Source: Scandinavium lactucae (GTDB taxonomy: Bacteria; Pseudomonadota; Gammaproteobacteria; Enterobacterales; Enterobacteriaceae). From it: a stretch of DNA of 64,000 bases. A program made the translations under genes and the position numbers. The notes beneath the pieces were generated by a model. It did no database searches. It was not told the DNA's origin and was given only the letters and a program-made list of their open reading frames with translations. The DNA lies in the NCBI RefSeq assembly GCF_033843265.1, contig NZ_JAWXRD010000001.1, positions 310,001 through 374,000 of the forward strand. The letters are read 5' to 3'. Of this stretch, positions 28,986 through 37,864 are shown piece by piece (position 1 is the first letter of the stretch; each line of letters opens with the position of its first letter).

Positions 28986-29206
28986 GATGCCTCAGTAAGC
29001 AATGAAATCGGGATGCATTTAATATTTTGAGTGTGGCAGAAAGTATGTTTTCCCGTCATCGCCAAATCAAGTATGCAGAATGATTACGGATATTATTTTA
29101 TTAATAAGTTGAATAATGGGGTTCAGTGTGTTAGGCGGTATTAATGCGGGTATAAGTAAGGGGTTTCATTCAGGTAATTATAATAGATCTCATAAGATGT
29201 GATTTT

Positions 29207-29234
29207 AAGAAAAGGAGAGGCATTTCTGCCTCTC
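29207..29234 (-). terminator. Terminator of the xylosidase/transporter unit
   Basis: Read on the minus strand: stem GAGAGGCA/TGCCTCTC with a 4-nt loop (29215-29234), followed by a T-rich tract (complement of 29207-29214). It lies 31 bp after the 29266 stop. Confidence 0.75.
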
Positions 29235-29265
29235 AATCAACGTCGGCTACCGGACGACAATCAAA

Positions 29266-30813
29266 TTAGATATCTACCGCAAAACGCGAGAAAACGCCTG
29301 TGCCTGGGAGGGACGAATGTTGATTCGCGGCGGCAAAAACGCCTACTTTAGCCCCCACCCATTTGCCTTTTCCAGCAGCAAAATAGGGCGTGACGGCCTG
29401 CCAGTCCTTGGCATTATCGCTGTAGCTGAAATAACACAGGCCGCCTGATTTAACCTCTACTCTAAGCCATAGCGGTGCGTTGGACGGCCAGTCGGCAATG
29501 TCACGCTGTTGCTGATGTAGCCTGCCGGTATCACTCATCCACGCAGCGATCAGCACGATTTTACGTTGTCCTTTGCACTGAGAAAGCGCAAGCGTTGCAT
29601 AGCGTTCTCCATACACAATCAGTCCGCTGAGTTCACCCTCATGCTGAAAACCCGCGCTTAAAACGGTGGTGACGCAGAATTCACGCGCCGGGAATTTTTG
29701 CAACAGCAGGTTTGGCTGGCTATAGAGCGCCAGTTCGCCCTGATATTCGCGCATTGGCTGGCAGGTCAGCGCCAGGGCGTTGAGCGTCGGTTGTAGCCAA
29801 TCTGCCTTTGGCTGGGCCTGCCACTGCCATTGTCGTCCGGGATATCCACGGGCGAAATCATCGCTGGTTTGTGGATTAAGATAGCCCTGAGGATGTTGCG
29901 CCACCGAGGGCAACGGGTATTCAATCACTGGTTGCCCGGGAGCATCTGTTGCTTGCTGCTTGCCGATAAACGGCCAGTCGTCCGTCTGCCAGTGCATCGG
30001 TTGTAGGTGGACAATGCGCCCGTAGAGGTCGGCATCCTGAAAATGTATGAACCAGCATTCGCCGTTTTCCAGTTCAACAAAGCCGCCTTGATGAGGGCCG
30101 TTAACATGGGTTTCGCCCTGTTGCAAAACGATGCGCGCCTCCCATGGCCCCTGCACGCTTCTGGCCCGCAGTACCGACTGCCAGCCGGTTTCCACCCCTC
30201 CTGCTGGTGCAAAGATGTAATACCACCCGTTGCGTTTGTAGAACTTCGGCCCTTCAAGGGTGGGGTTGTCCAGTGCACCATCGTAAATAATTTGCCCGTC
30301 ATCAAGCAGAGAGCGGCCATCAGGCGACATTTCCATCAGCTGCAACTGATGTTTTCTGCCGGTGCGGCTATGGGCGAAAGCATGAACCAGCCAGGCGCGG
30401 CCATCGTCGTCCCACAGCGGACAAGGGTCTATCCAGCCTTTCGCCAATTTGACGCAGTGGGGGGCACTCCATTCTGCATGGGGGTCGGTCGTGCAGGACA
30501 TAAAGATGCCTTCATCAGGCGTACTGAAAAAGACCCAAAATTTACCGTCGTGATGGCGAATCGACGGCGCCCAAACGCCTTTTCCAGGCTGCATGGTGTC
30601 GTAGGTCGCATCGTTAAAGGTGGAAAAGACGTGATTAATAATGGTCCAGTTGACTAAATCCCGTGAGTGCAAAATAGGCAGTGCGGGAAAATGATTAAAG
30701 CTGGAGGCCACCATATAGAAATCATCACCTGCACGCACAATGTCAGGGTCAGAATAATCGGCATGCAGAATCGGATTTTTATAGTATCCGGGGCGTGCAG
30801 TGTGATTAGGCAT
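29266..30813 (-). CDS. GH43 family beta-xylosidase-like glycosidase
   Basis: 515-residue cytoplasmic glycosidase without signal peptide, expected to release xylose or arabinose from short oligosaccharides. The N-terminal five-bladed propeller shows the GH43 acids: the base in YSDPDIVR (Asp22), the pKa-modulating Asp in KGWIDPCPL and the general-acid Glu in TLEGPKFY. The C-terminal part (from about 320) fits the concanavalin-like accessory domain of XynB-type enzymes. It overlaps the upstream transporter gene by 8 nt, so uptake and hydrolysis are coupled. Substrate is inferred from family and context; xynB would be a reasonable name but is unproven. Confidence 0.88.
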   Translation of the reverse strand: MPNHTARPGYYKNPILHADYSDPDIVRAGDDFYMVASSFNHFPALPILHSRDLVNWTIINHVFSTFNDATYDTMQPGKGVWAPSIRHHDGKFWVFFSTPDEGIFMSCTTDPHAEWSAPHCVKLAKGWIDPCPLWDDDGRAWLVHAFAHSRTGRKHQLQLMEMSPDGRSLLDDGQIIYDGALDNPTLEGPKFYKRNGWYYIFAPAGGVETGWQSVLRARSVQGPWEARIVLQQGETHVNGPHQGGFVELENGECWFIHFQDADLYGRIVHLQPMHWQTDDWPFIGKQQATDAPGQPVIEYPLPSVAQHPQGYLNPQTSDDFARGYPGRQWQWQAQPKADWLQPTLNALALTCQPMREYQGELALYSQPNLLLQKFPAREFCVTTVLSAGFQHEGELSGLIVYGERYATLALSQCKGQRKIVLIAAWMSDTGRLHQQQRDIADWPSNAPLWLRVEVKSGGLCYFSYSDNAKDWQAVTPYFAAGKGKWVGAKVGVFAAANQHSSLPGTGVFSRFAVDI

Positions 30814-32263
30814 GATGATTCTCTCCGGTGGTGGTCATTGGCTCGGTGATATTTTTCACCATTACAGGGGATTCGCTAATCGGGCTGGTAGCATTTGCCT
30901 GCTGACGCAGCGCCAGTTCACGCTGTATTTTGCTCATCATCTGATCGTCAAGGGTATAAAAACGGCTTAACCAGTACAGGATGAAATAGGAAATGGACGG
31001 TCCAATGGTTAATAAGCTAATTATCCCAGTGGTGGCGAGTGTTGTTTGGGTTGGTACACCCGCCTGATAACCAAACCAGCCGAGAGAAAAACCGACAAAT
31101 GCACCGGCTACGGCCATCCCCATTTTTAAAGCAAATAAGTTACCGGAAAAAGAGAGGCCAGTAATACGGCGCCCAAATTTCCATTCGCCGTAATCAGCGG
31201 CGTTGGCCATCATATTCCATTTAAAAGGCTGATACATTTGATGGAAAAAACCGACCAGGAAATAGAATGGGAAAACAACTGCCAGCCAGGTGGGCGGGAC
31301 AAAGAACATCACGACGCCGATGATGACCAGGAGTAAGTTAATATTTTTGAACAGTGATACCGCCCGATAGCGCTGTGCTAAATAACCCGCGGCGATACTG
31401 CCGATAATGGTCCCGATGACGCTGGTGGAAACAAACGCTGATTTCATTGCCGTTCCGGCTGCGCTTTCAACGCCTCCCAACATCAGATAGGTGGCATAGT
31501 ACAGCGTCGCTGCGCTACGCATCACACCCGCCATGCTGGAAAAGAACGTGATGATCGCCACGATTCGCCACTGATCGTTGGCGAGTAAAATACGCAGATC
31601 GCCCATCATACTGTTGTTGCTTTCACTGGTCGGACGGACACGTTCTGACGTTGTGAAGAAGCAGAAAAATAACATGATCACGGCCAGGGTTCCCATAATC
31701 GCCATCGTGGCCTGGAAGCCAAACTGTTTATTTTCTTTTCCGAGCCAGTCGACTAAAAATAAAGTCGCCACCGAGACCACCAGACCTGCAAGGGAAGAAA
31801 TGGTGAAGCGATAGGATTGCGCGGATAAACGATCTTTTTCATCAGCTGTAATCACCCCGCCAAGTGCACAGTAAGGGATATTGATAAAGGTGTAGCACAG
31901 CATTAATAACGTATAGGTGATATAGGCATAGAGTAATTTACCTGATGCGCCAAAGTCTGGCGTTGTGAAGGTTAATACCGCCAATACCGCGTAAGGAATG
32001 GCGAACCAAATCAACCATGGCCGAAAATGACCCCAGCGCGTACGTACCCGATCCGCGACCAATCCCGTTAACGGATCGGTAATGGCGTCGAGAATACGGG
32101 TCACCAGAAACATTACCCCGACGGCTGCTGCCGAGAGTCCATAAATATCGGTATAAAAATATGTTAAGAACATAGTAACCGAAGAATAAACGATGCCACA
32201 TGCGGCATCGCCCATACCGAAGCCAATTTTTTCGGCAACGGATAATTTCCTGAGTGTTGTCAT
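30806..32263 (-). CDS. GPH-family sugar:cation symporter (pentoside/oligosaccharide)
   Basis: 485-residue transporter of the glycoside-pentoside-hexuronide:cation symporter family, with about twelve hydrophobic helices. The family N-terminus is KIGFGMGDAACGIVYSSVTM, and the loop SDxxTDPxxG-type signature appears as ILDAITDPLTG near residue 60. It probably imports xylo-oligosaccharides for the GH43 enzyme whose start it overlaps. It resembles E. coli YagG/XynP and the second GPH transporter in this window (33411-34820). A CRP-like site lies about 100 bp upstream. Confidence 0.9.
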   Translation of the reverse strand: MTTLRKLSVAEKIGFGMGDAACGIVYSSVTMFLTYFYTDIYGLSAAAVGVMFLVTRILDAITDPLTGLVADRVRTRWGHFRPWLIWFAIPYAVLAVLTFTTPDFGASGKLLYAYITYTLLMLCYTFINIPYCALGGVITADEKDRLSAQSYRFTISSLAGLVVSVATLFLVDWLGKENKQFGFQATMAIMGTLAVIMLFFCFFTTSERVRPTSESNNSMMGDLRILLANDQWRIVAIITFFSSMAGVMRSAATLYYATYLMLGGVESAAGTAMKSAFVSTSVIGTIIGSIAAGYLAQRYRAVSLFKNINLLLVIIGVVMFFVPPTWLAVVFPFYFLVGFFHQMYQPFKWNMMANAADYGEWKFGRRITGLSFSGNLFALKMGMAVAGAFVGFSLGWFGYQAGVPTQTTLATTGIISLLTIGPSISYFILYWLSRFYTLDDQMMSKIQRELALRQQANATSPISESPVMVKNITEPMTTTGENHHA

Positions 32264-32361
32264 TGTTCTCTCCAGGCATGAGTGTGTATTTTTTACTCTA
32301 TGGACTGGGGGTTTATTTGACTATTGAGATATTTGCTCTGATGGTTATGTTTTTTGTCAAT

Positions 32362-32377
32362 TGAGAAAGTTGTCACA
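32362..32377. promoter_or_regulatory. Possible CRP site upstream of the second transporter module
   Basis: TGAGA-N6-TCACA (32362-32377) differs at one base from the CRP consensus half-sites and sits about 100 bp upstream of the transporter start at 32263. Catabolite control fits the sugar-uptake role. Found by eye; no matrix score. Confidence 0.45.
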
Positions 32378-32422
32378 TAACAATAAATAATTGGTCTGAC
32401 AAAAAAAGAGGGCTATTACACC

Positions 32423-32451
32423 AAAAAAACGCTCCTGAAGAGTCAGGAGCG
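32423..32451 (-). terminator. Rho-independent terminator between the two transporter/GH43 modules
   Basis: On the minus strand: 9-bp stem CGCTCCTGA/TCAGGAGCG with a 4-nt loop (32430-32451), then seven T (32429 down to 32423). It ends the upstream module, so the two modules are separate transcription units. Confidence 0.88.
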
Positions 32452-32463
32452 TCGGTCACTGTT

Positions 32464-33414
32464 TTACAGTGAATCCGCATGCGGGACGCCGAAGTCAGGC
32501 ATCCCGTTTTCATGCCAGTGGATGAGCTTCAACCGGGTATGGCGGTTAGGGTCATACAGCGGGTCGCCTTCGATTTCGGTGTAGTTTCTGGCGTGATAGA
32601 CCAGCACATCCTGGCCGTCTGGCGTTTGGGTAAAGCTGTTATGGCCCGGGCCGTATTGCCGATTTTCATAGCTGGTGGTGAACACCGGCTGCGGTGATTT
32701 ATGCCAGTTGCTGGCCTGCATCGGGTCGGCGTCGAGATCAATCCATAACAGGCCCATGCAGTAGTTCTCATCGGTGGCGCTGGCAGAATAGCTGACGAAC
32801 AGGCGGTTGCCGTGGACAATCACCGCCGGGCCTTCGTTCACCAGAAAGCCCCGACACTCCCAGTCAAATTCGGGTTTACTGAGCATCACCGGCAGGCCTT
32901 TCAGCGTCCATGGATTTTCCAGCTCCGCCAGATACAGATTGGAATTTCCGGCAATATCCGGCGCCTTTTGCGCCCACAGATACCACTGCTTTCCCTGATG
33001 CATGAATGTGGTTGCGTCGAGCGCGAAGGTATCAAACGGCGTTTTCACCTGGCCTCTTTCCTGCCACGCACCGGTCAGCGGGTCGGCATCGTCACAGGTC
33101 AGCGCGAACATCCGATGCTGGAACATCCCCAATTCATCAAGGTCATGGGTGTGCGTGGCGGCAAAATAGATGACCCAGGTGCCGTCAATGCAGTGCAGTT
33201 CCGGCGCCCAAATTAGCTGGCTCATCGGGCCGCTATCGGGTTTACGCCAGACCACTACCGGTTCAGCAGTGCGTAAACCGGCGATGTCAGCGGCGCGGCG
33301 GATTTCCAGTCGGTCATATTCCGGTACTGAGGCGATGAAGTAATACGCCCCCTCGTGATGCAGAATAAACGGGTCCGCACGCTGCTCGATAAACGGGTTA
33401 GGCCAATTGTTCAT
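32464..33414 (-). CDS. GH43 family glycosidase (arabinofuranosidase-like)
   Basis: 316-residue single-domain glycosidase. GH43 landmarks are present: base Asp in EQRADPFILH (Asp14), middle Asp in FALDATTFM and acid Glu in LVNEGPAVI. It lacks the C-terminal beta-sandwich of the 515-residue enzyme at 29266, so it belongs to a different GH43 subfamily, plausibly exo-acting alpha-L-arabinofuranosidases. No signal peptide, hence cytoplasmic. It overlaps the upstream transporter gene by 4 nt (ATGA). Confidence 0.85.
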   Translation of the reverse strand: MNNWPNPFIEQRADPFILHHEGAYYFIASVPEYDRLEIRRAADIAGLRTAEPVVVWRKPDSGPMSQLIWAPELHCIDGTWVIYFAATHTHDLDELGMFQHRMFALTCDDADPLTGAWQERGQVKTPFDTFALDATTFMHQGKQWYLWAQKAPDIAGNSNLYLAELENPWTLKGLPVMLSKPEFDWECRGFLVNEGPAVIVHGNRLFVSYSASATDENYCMGLLWIDLDADPMQASNWHKSPQPVFTTSYENRQYGPGHNSFTQTPDGQDVLVYHARNYTEIEGDPLYDPNRHTRLKLIHWHENGMPDFGVPHADSL

Positions 33415-34820
33415 TGTGGTTTCCTCACCAGCTCTGCCTGTTGTTGATATTCACTCAGTTCGCGATAGTTCTGACGACGTTTTTCCAGATCGGCCTGGAT
33501 CTGTTTCATTAATTCCCGATCCACTTTCAGCAGGCGAACGACCCCGGCGGTAATCAGATAACCGACGCCAGGGATGACGCTGAACAGCAGCACGATCCCG
33601 TTGAGCGCATCCGGGCCTTGTGCTTTCGCGCCCGCATCATAACCATACCAGGAGAGCAGGAACCCGACCATCGCCCCGGCGACCGCCAGCCCGACTTTCA
33701 GGAAGAACAGGTTGCCGGAGAAGCTGATGCCGGTGATGCGTTTACCTGTTTTCCATTCGCCATAGTCGTCCACATCGGCCATCAGCGACCAGTGCAGCGG
33801 GGAAGGGATCTGATGCAGGATGTTGAGCAGGAAATAGAGCACCATGATCATCATCGTGGCGTGCGGATCGAAGAAGTAGAAGGCGCAGGAGAAAATCGCC
33901 AGCGCGATGTTGGTCCAGAAGAACACCTGCAGTTTGCACCAGCGGTCGGTCAATACCTTCGCTAACATACTGCCGATCATCATCCCGACCACGCCGAGGC
34001 TGATAAACAGCGTGGCGAAATGGGTGCTCTGTTGCATTACCCAGGTAACGTAGTACATGGTCGCCGCCATGCGGATAAAGCCCGGGCAGACATTGCACAG
34101 GGTCAGCAGCAGGATGCGCACCCACTGATCGTTTTTCCACACGTCTTTAAGATCACGCTTGAGTTCATCGTTGGTTTGCACCGCCGGACGCACGCGTTCA
34201 CGCACGGTGGCAAAGCAGAACAGGAACATACACATGCCGATAAACGCCAGCACGGTCATCGCCATTTGATAGCCTTTGGCTTTGTTCTCGCCGCCAAACC
34301 AGTCGGCCATCGGCAGTAAGGTCAGCGACAGCAACAGGGTGGCAATGCCGACCATCACGAAGCGATAGGACTGACACGCCACGCGCTCTTTCGGATCGTT
34401 GGTGATAACGCTCCCGAGCGAGCAGTAAGGAATGTTGATCGCCGTATAGGTTATCGACAGCAGGAAATAGGTCACGAAGGCATAGATAACCTTGCTACTG
34501 TAGCTCCATTCCGGAGTGGTGAACATCAGCACGCTGAACAGCGCGTAGGGGAAGGCAATCCACAGCAGCCAGGGCCGAAAACGACCATATTTACTGCGGG
34601 TACGGTCCGCCATTGCCCCCATTATCGGGTCCGTCACCGCGTCGATGACGCGAATGGAGAGCAGTAACACCCCAACCAGCGCCGGGGCTAAACCGAAAAT
34701 ATCCGTATAAAAATAGTTAACAAACAACATGATAGCGCCGAAGATGATGTTGCATCCCGCGTCGCCCATTCCGTAGCCGATCTTTTCTTTTACCGATAAT
34801 TTGTTGTTGTCCATCGACAC
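33411..34820 (-). CDS. GPH-family sugar:cation symporter, second copy type
   Basis: 469-residue membrane transporter of the same family as 30806-32263 and similar to E. coli YicJ. It has the N-terminal KIGYGMGDAGCNIIFGAIM, about twelve helices, and the signature VIDAVTDPIMGAMADRTRSK near residue 60. It opens the two-gene unit with the 316-residue GH43 enzyme. The two transporters are clearly diverged, so this is not a recent tandem duplication. Confidence 0.9.
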   Translation of the reverse strand: MSMDNNKLSVKEKIGYGMGDAGCNIIFGAIMLFVNYFYTDIFGLAPALVGVLLLSIRVIDAVTDPIMGAMADRTRSKYGRFRPWLLWIAFPYALFSVLMFTTPEWSYSSKVIYAFVTYFLLSITYTAINIPYCSLGSVITNDPKERVACQSYRFVMVGIATLLLSLTLLPMADWFGGENKAKGYQMAMTVLAFIGMCMFLFCFATVRERVRPAVQTNDELKRDLKDVWKNDQWVRILLLTLCNVCPGFIRMAATMYYVTWVMQQSTHFATLFISLGVVGMMIGSMLAKVLTDRWCKLQVFFWTNIALAIFSCAFYFFDPHATMMIMVLYFLLNILHQIPSPLHWSLMADVDDYGEWKTGKRITGISFSGNLFFLKVGLAVAGAMVGFLLSWYGYDAGAKAQGPDALNGIVLLFSVIPGVGYLITAGVVRLLKVDRELMKQIQADLEKRRQNYRELSEYQQQAELVRKPQ

Positions 34821-34941
34821 TTCTCCGCAATGAGATATGCAGATGATTATTCGCAGGCTTTTGAAAAAATGCGTAGCAGGAATACGGTGATGATATGGAT
34901 AAATCAGCTATGGAGGGGAAAGTGTGAAGCAGGTAACATGC

Positions 34942-34970
34942 TGCTGTAGCGGTTTTCAGCCGCTACAGCA
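34942..34970. terminator. Hairpin, probable aroP terminator
   Basis: 11-bp perfect stem TGCTGTAGCGG/CCGCTACAGCA with a 7-nt loop in the gap after aroP. There is no long T tract; assignment as the aroP transcript end is inferred from position. Confidence 0.6.
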
Positions 34971-35003
34971 TGTGGATAATCAGCGTAGTGAGAGAGGATG
35001 AGA

Positions 35004-36371
35004 TTACGCGCGAACGGCTTTCGCCCCTCTCTGTTTAACCAGATAGCCAATACCCAGAATCACAATCCACACTGGGATCAGATATACGGAGATGGCCATG
35101 CCCGGTGTCATCAGCATGATGACCAGTACGGCGGCAACGGTAAACAGGCAAATCCAGTTCCCCAGCGGATAGAACAGGGCAGGGAAGCGAGTGCTCACGC
35201 CCTGCTGCTGCTTCGCCCGACGGAACTTCATGTGCGCCAGGCTAATCATCGCCCAGTTGATGACCAGCGCAGAAACCACCAGCGCCATCAGCAGACCGAA
35301 GGCCGATTCCGGTGCCAGGTAGTTGATCAGCACGCACAGCGCGGTGAACACCGCAGACACCAGAATGGTGTTAACCGGTACACCACGTTTGTCGACTTTA
35401 GTCAGCGCTTTCGGGGCATTGCCCTGCTGGGCCAGGCCGAACAGCATCCGGCTGTTGCAGTATACGCAGCTGTTATAGACCGACAGCGCGGCAGTCAGCA
35501 CCACTACATTCAGCGCGTTCGCAACGAAGGTGTCACCCAGTTCGTGGAAAATCAGCACGAACGGGCTGGTGTCAGAGGTGACGCGAGTCCACGGCAGCAG
35601 TGACAGCAGGACGGCCAGCGAGCCTACATAGAAAATCAGGATACGGTAGATAACCTGATTGGTGGCTTTCGGGATGCTCTTCTGCGGGTCATCGGCTTCG
35701 GCAGCGGTAATACCGACCAGCTCAAGGCCGCCAAAGGAGAACATGATGATCGCCATCATCATCACCAGCCCCTGGATACCATGCGGCAGGAAGCCACCCT
35801 GTTCCCACAGGTTGCGCACGGTTGCCTGTGGGCCACCGTTGCCGCTAAACAGCAGCCAGCCGCCGAACAGGATCATCGCGACTACCGCGACAACTTTGAT
35901 GATGGCAAACCAGAACTCCATCTCCCCGAACACTTTCACGTTGGTCAGGTTGATGAGGTTGATCGCCACAAAGAACACCGCTGCCGATGCCCAGGTCGGG
36001 ATTTCAGGCCACCAGAACTGGATGTATTTCCCGACTGCCGTCAGTTCAGCCATCGCCACCAGGACATACAGTACCCAGTAGTTCCAGCCGGACGCGAAAC
36101 CGGCAAAGTTGCCCCAGTATTTGTAGGCAAAGTGGCTAAAGGAACCTGCGACCGGCTCTTCAACGACCATTTCACCTAACTGACGCATAATCAGAAAGGC
36201 CACGAACCCTGCTATCGCGTAACCGAGAATGATCCCCGGCCCTGCGGATTGAATAACGGAGGCGCTGCCCAGAAACAGGCCCGTTCCGATAGCTCCACCC
36301 AGCGCAATCAGCTGAATGTGGCGGTTTTTCAGGCCGCGCTTCAGCTGTTCGCCTTGCTGTTGACCTTCCAT
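35004..36371 (-). CDS. aroP: Aromatic amino acid permease AroP
   Basis: Inner-membrane APC-family symporter for phenylalanine, tyrosine and tryptophan. The 455-residue protein has about twelve helices, the family start LKRGLKNRHIQLIALGGAIG and the conserved EEPVAGSFSHFAYKYWG loop. Length, gene position between ampE and pdhR and the TyrR box upstream support AroP over the similar PheP. Transcribed away from pdhR. Confidence 0.94.
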   Translation of the reverse strand: MEGQQQGEQLKRGLKNRHIQLIALGGAIGTGLFLGSASVIQSAGPGIILGYAIAGFVAFLIMRQLGEMVVEEPVAGSFSHFAYKYWGNFAGFASGWNYWVLYVLVAMAELTAVGKYIQFWWPEIPTWASAAVFFVAINLINLTNVKVFGEMEFWFAIIKVVAVVAMILFGGWLLFSGNGGPQATVRNLWEQGGFLPHGIQGLVMMMAIIMFSFGGLELVGITAAEADDPQKSIPKATNQVIYRILIFYVGSLAVLLSLLPWTRVTSDTSPFVLIFHELGDTFVANALNVVVLTAALSVYNSCVYCNSRMLFGLAQQGNAPKALTKVDKRGVPVNTILVSAVFTALCVLINYLAPESAFGLLMALVVSALVINWAMISLAHMKFRRAKQQQGVSTRFPALFYPLGNWICLFTVAAVLVIMLMTPGMAISVYLIPVWIVILGIGYLVKQRGAKAVRA

Positions 36372-36458
36372 TATGAAACCTCGTGAGTGATTAATTTTTC
36401 TACGCTTTTTAAGAGCCCAATGGGTTCTCAGCGTGTGTCATTATGAACTTCCATATCC

Positions 36459-36476
36459 TGTACATTATTTTTTACA
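36459..36476. promoter_or_regulatory. TyrR box upstream of aroP
   Basis: TGTACA-N6-TTTACA, fitting the TyrR consensus TGTNNA-N6-TNNACA, about 90 bp upstream of the aroP start. In E. coli TyrR represses aroP with aromatic amino acids, so the same control is expected. Confidence 0.75.
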
Positions 36477-36770
36477 GAGCGGACGGCTGAAAGTTGCGTG
36501 TGAGTCTTCCGCAGCTGGAAGAATAGTGGTAAGTGCAGCCGAATGCACCTGCTTTGTGCAGGGATGCTGACGAGTTGCATAAAAAGAAAGCAACTGTAAA
36601 TGCAGAGGCGCGAAACTTTTTCGTTTCGCGCAGGTTAAATCTCCCTCTTTGTGGGTAAACGCAAAATATGTTCTAAGTTGCAGTTCTGAAACATGCCTTC
36701 TGTAAGGTTGTTAAAATGTGCCCGGTTTACTGATTTCAATCAAAACCTGTATGGACAGAAGGTGAATACT

Positions 36771-36813
36771 TTGTTACTTTACCGTCACGAACTATGAATT
36801 GGTAAGACCAATT
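36771..36813 (+). promoter_or_regulatory. pdhR promoter and PdhR operator
   Basis: -35 TTGTTA (36771-36776) and -10 TATGAA (36793-36798) with a 16-bp spacer. The 17-bp palindrome AATTGGTAAGACCAATT (36797-36813) overlaps the -10 and matches the known PdhR box. It explains autoregulation: PdhR blocks the promoter until pyruvate releases it. The rest of the 474-bp aroP-pdhR gap holds the aroP promoter region and no gene. Confidence 0.9.
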
Positions 36814-36845
36814 GACTCCGGGTAAATGGCTTGAGACAGGGAACC

Positions 36846-37610
36846 ATGGCCTACAGCAAAATCCGCCAACCAAAATTATCCGATGTGATTGAGCAGCAGC
36901 TGGAGTTTTTGATTCTTGAGGGGACGCTGCGCCCCGGTGAAAAACTTCCACCTGAACGCGAGCTGGCTAAACAGTTCGACGTTTCTCGTCCCTCTCTGCG
37001 TGAGGCGATCCAACGTCTCGAAGCGAAGGGCCTACTGCTTCGTCGCCAGGGCGGCGGTACCTTTGTGCAAAGTAGCCTTTGGCAGAGCTTCAGCGATCCG
37101 CTGGTAGAATTGCTCTCCGACCACCCTGAATCCCAGTTTGACCTGCTGGAAACACGCCACGCGTTGGAAGGCATTGCCGCGTACTATGCTGCATTACGCA
37201 GTAACGAAGAAGACCGTACGCGCATTCGCGAACTGCACCGGGCGATTGAAATCGCACAGCAGTCTGGCGATCTCGATGCCGAATCCAGCGCTGTCGTCCA
37301 GTATCAAATTGCCGTCACCGAAGCCGCCCATAATGTGGTCTTACTCCATCTGCTACGCTGCATGGAACCTATGCTTGCGCAGAACGTTCGACAGAACTTT
37401 GAATTGCTGTACGCCCGTCGGGAAATGCTTCCGCTGGTCAGCAGCCATCGCACCCGAGTTTTCGAGGCGATAATGGCCAGAGAGCCGGAGCAGGCGCGTG
37501 AAGCGTCGCACCGTCACCTGGCCTTCATTGAGGAAATCTTGCTGGACCGCAGCCGTGAGCAAAGTCGTCGAGACCGTTCGCTACGCCGCCTACAGCAAAG
37601 AAAGGACTAG
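36846..37610 (+). CDS. pdhR: Pyruvate-responsive repressor PdhR
   Basis: GntR/FadR-subfamily regulator of the pyruvate dehydrogenase operon and respiratory genes. The 254-residue protein has an N-terminal winged helix (KLPPERELAKQFDVSRPSLR, residues about 37-57) and an FCD ligand-binding domain where pyruvate acts. The ATG at 36846 gives MAYSKIRQPK as in relatives; an open frame begins five codons upstream. First gene of pdhR-aceE-aceF-lpd, with its operator just upstream. Confidence 0.97.
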   Translation: MAYSKIRQPKLSDVIEQQLEFLILEGTLRPGEKLPPERELAKQFDVSRPSLREAIQRLEAKGLLLRRQGGGTFVQSSLWQSFSDPLVELLSDHPESQFDLLETRHALEGIAAYYAALRSNEEDRTRIRELHRAIEIAQQSGDLDAESSAVVQYQIAVTEAAHNVVLLHLLRCMEPMLAQNVRQNFELLYARREMLPLVSSHRTRVFEAIMAREPEQAREASHRHLAFIEEILLDRSREQSRRDRSLRRLQQRKD

Positions 37611-37659
37611 CAACACCTATTTTTAAGCGCCAGTTTTTAGAGCGCGGCAACTAAACGCA

Positions 37660-37829
37660 GAACCTGTCTTATTGCGCTTTTCGTTGCCCAAAATAGTTCG
37701 GGATGTATCGCGGCGGCAAGTGCGCGAATCCTCAGGAACATAGCAATCTATGCGACTGGGGTGAGGAAGCGCAGCCAACACAGAGACAACCCGAAATATG
37801 CAGGGCAGAAAGCGCAATGGGACAGGTTC
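37660..37829. repeat. Nested palindromic element in the pdhR-aceE leader
   Basis: Outer arms GAACCTGTC (37660-37668) and GACAGGTTC (37821-37829) are exact inverted repeats, continued inward by ATTGCGCTTT/AAAGCGCAAT. Inside lies an imperfect palindrome (about 37685-37807, TGCCC/GGGCA ends) centred on CATAG-CAAT-CTATG (37739-37752). Its pieces (GGCGGCAAG, GACTGGGGTGAG, GCAGCCAAC) match an interspersed palindromic repeat I know from many Enterobacterales. This accounts for most of the 254-bp gap between pdhR and aceE. Confidence 0.8.
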
Positions 37830-37864
37830 CAGACTAATCAACGAATAGATAAGGAATACCCCCC

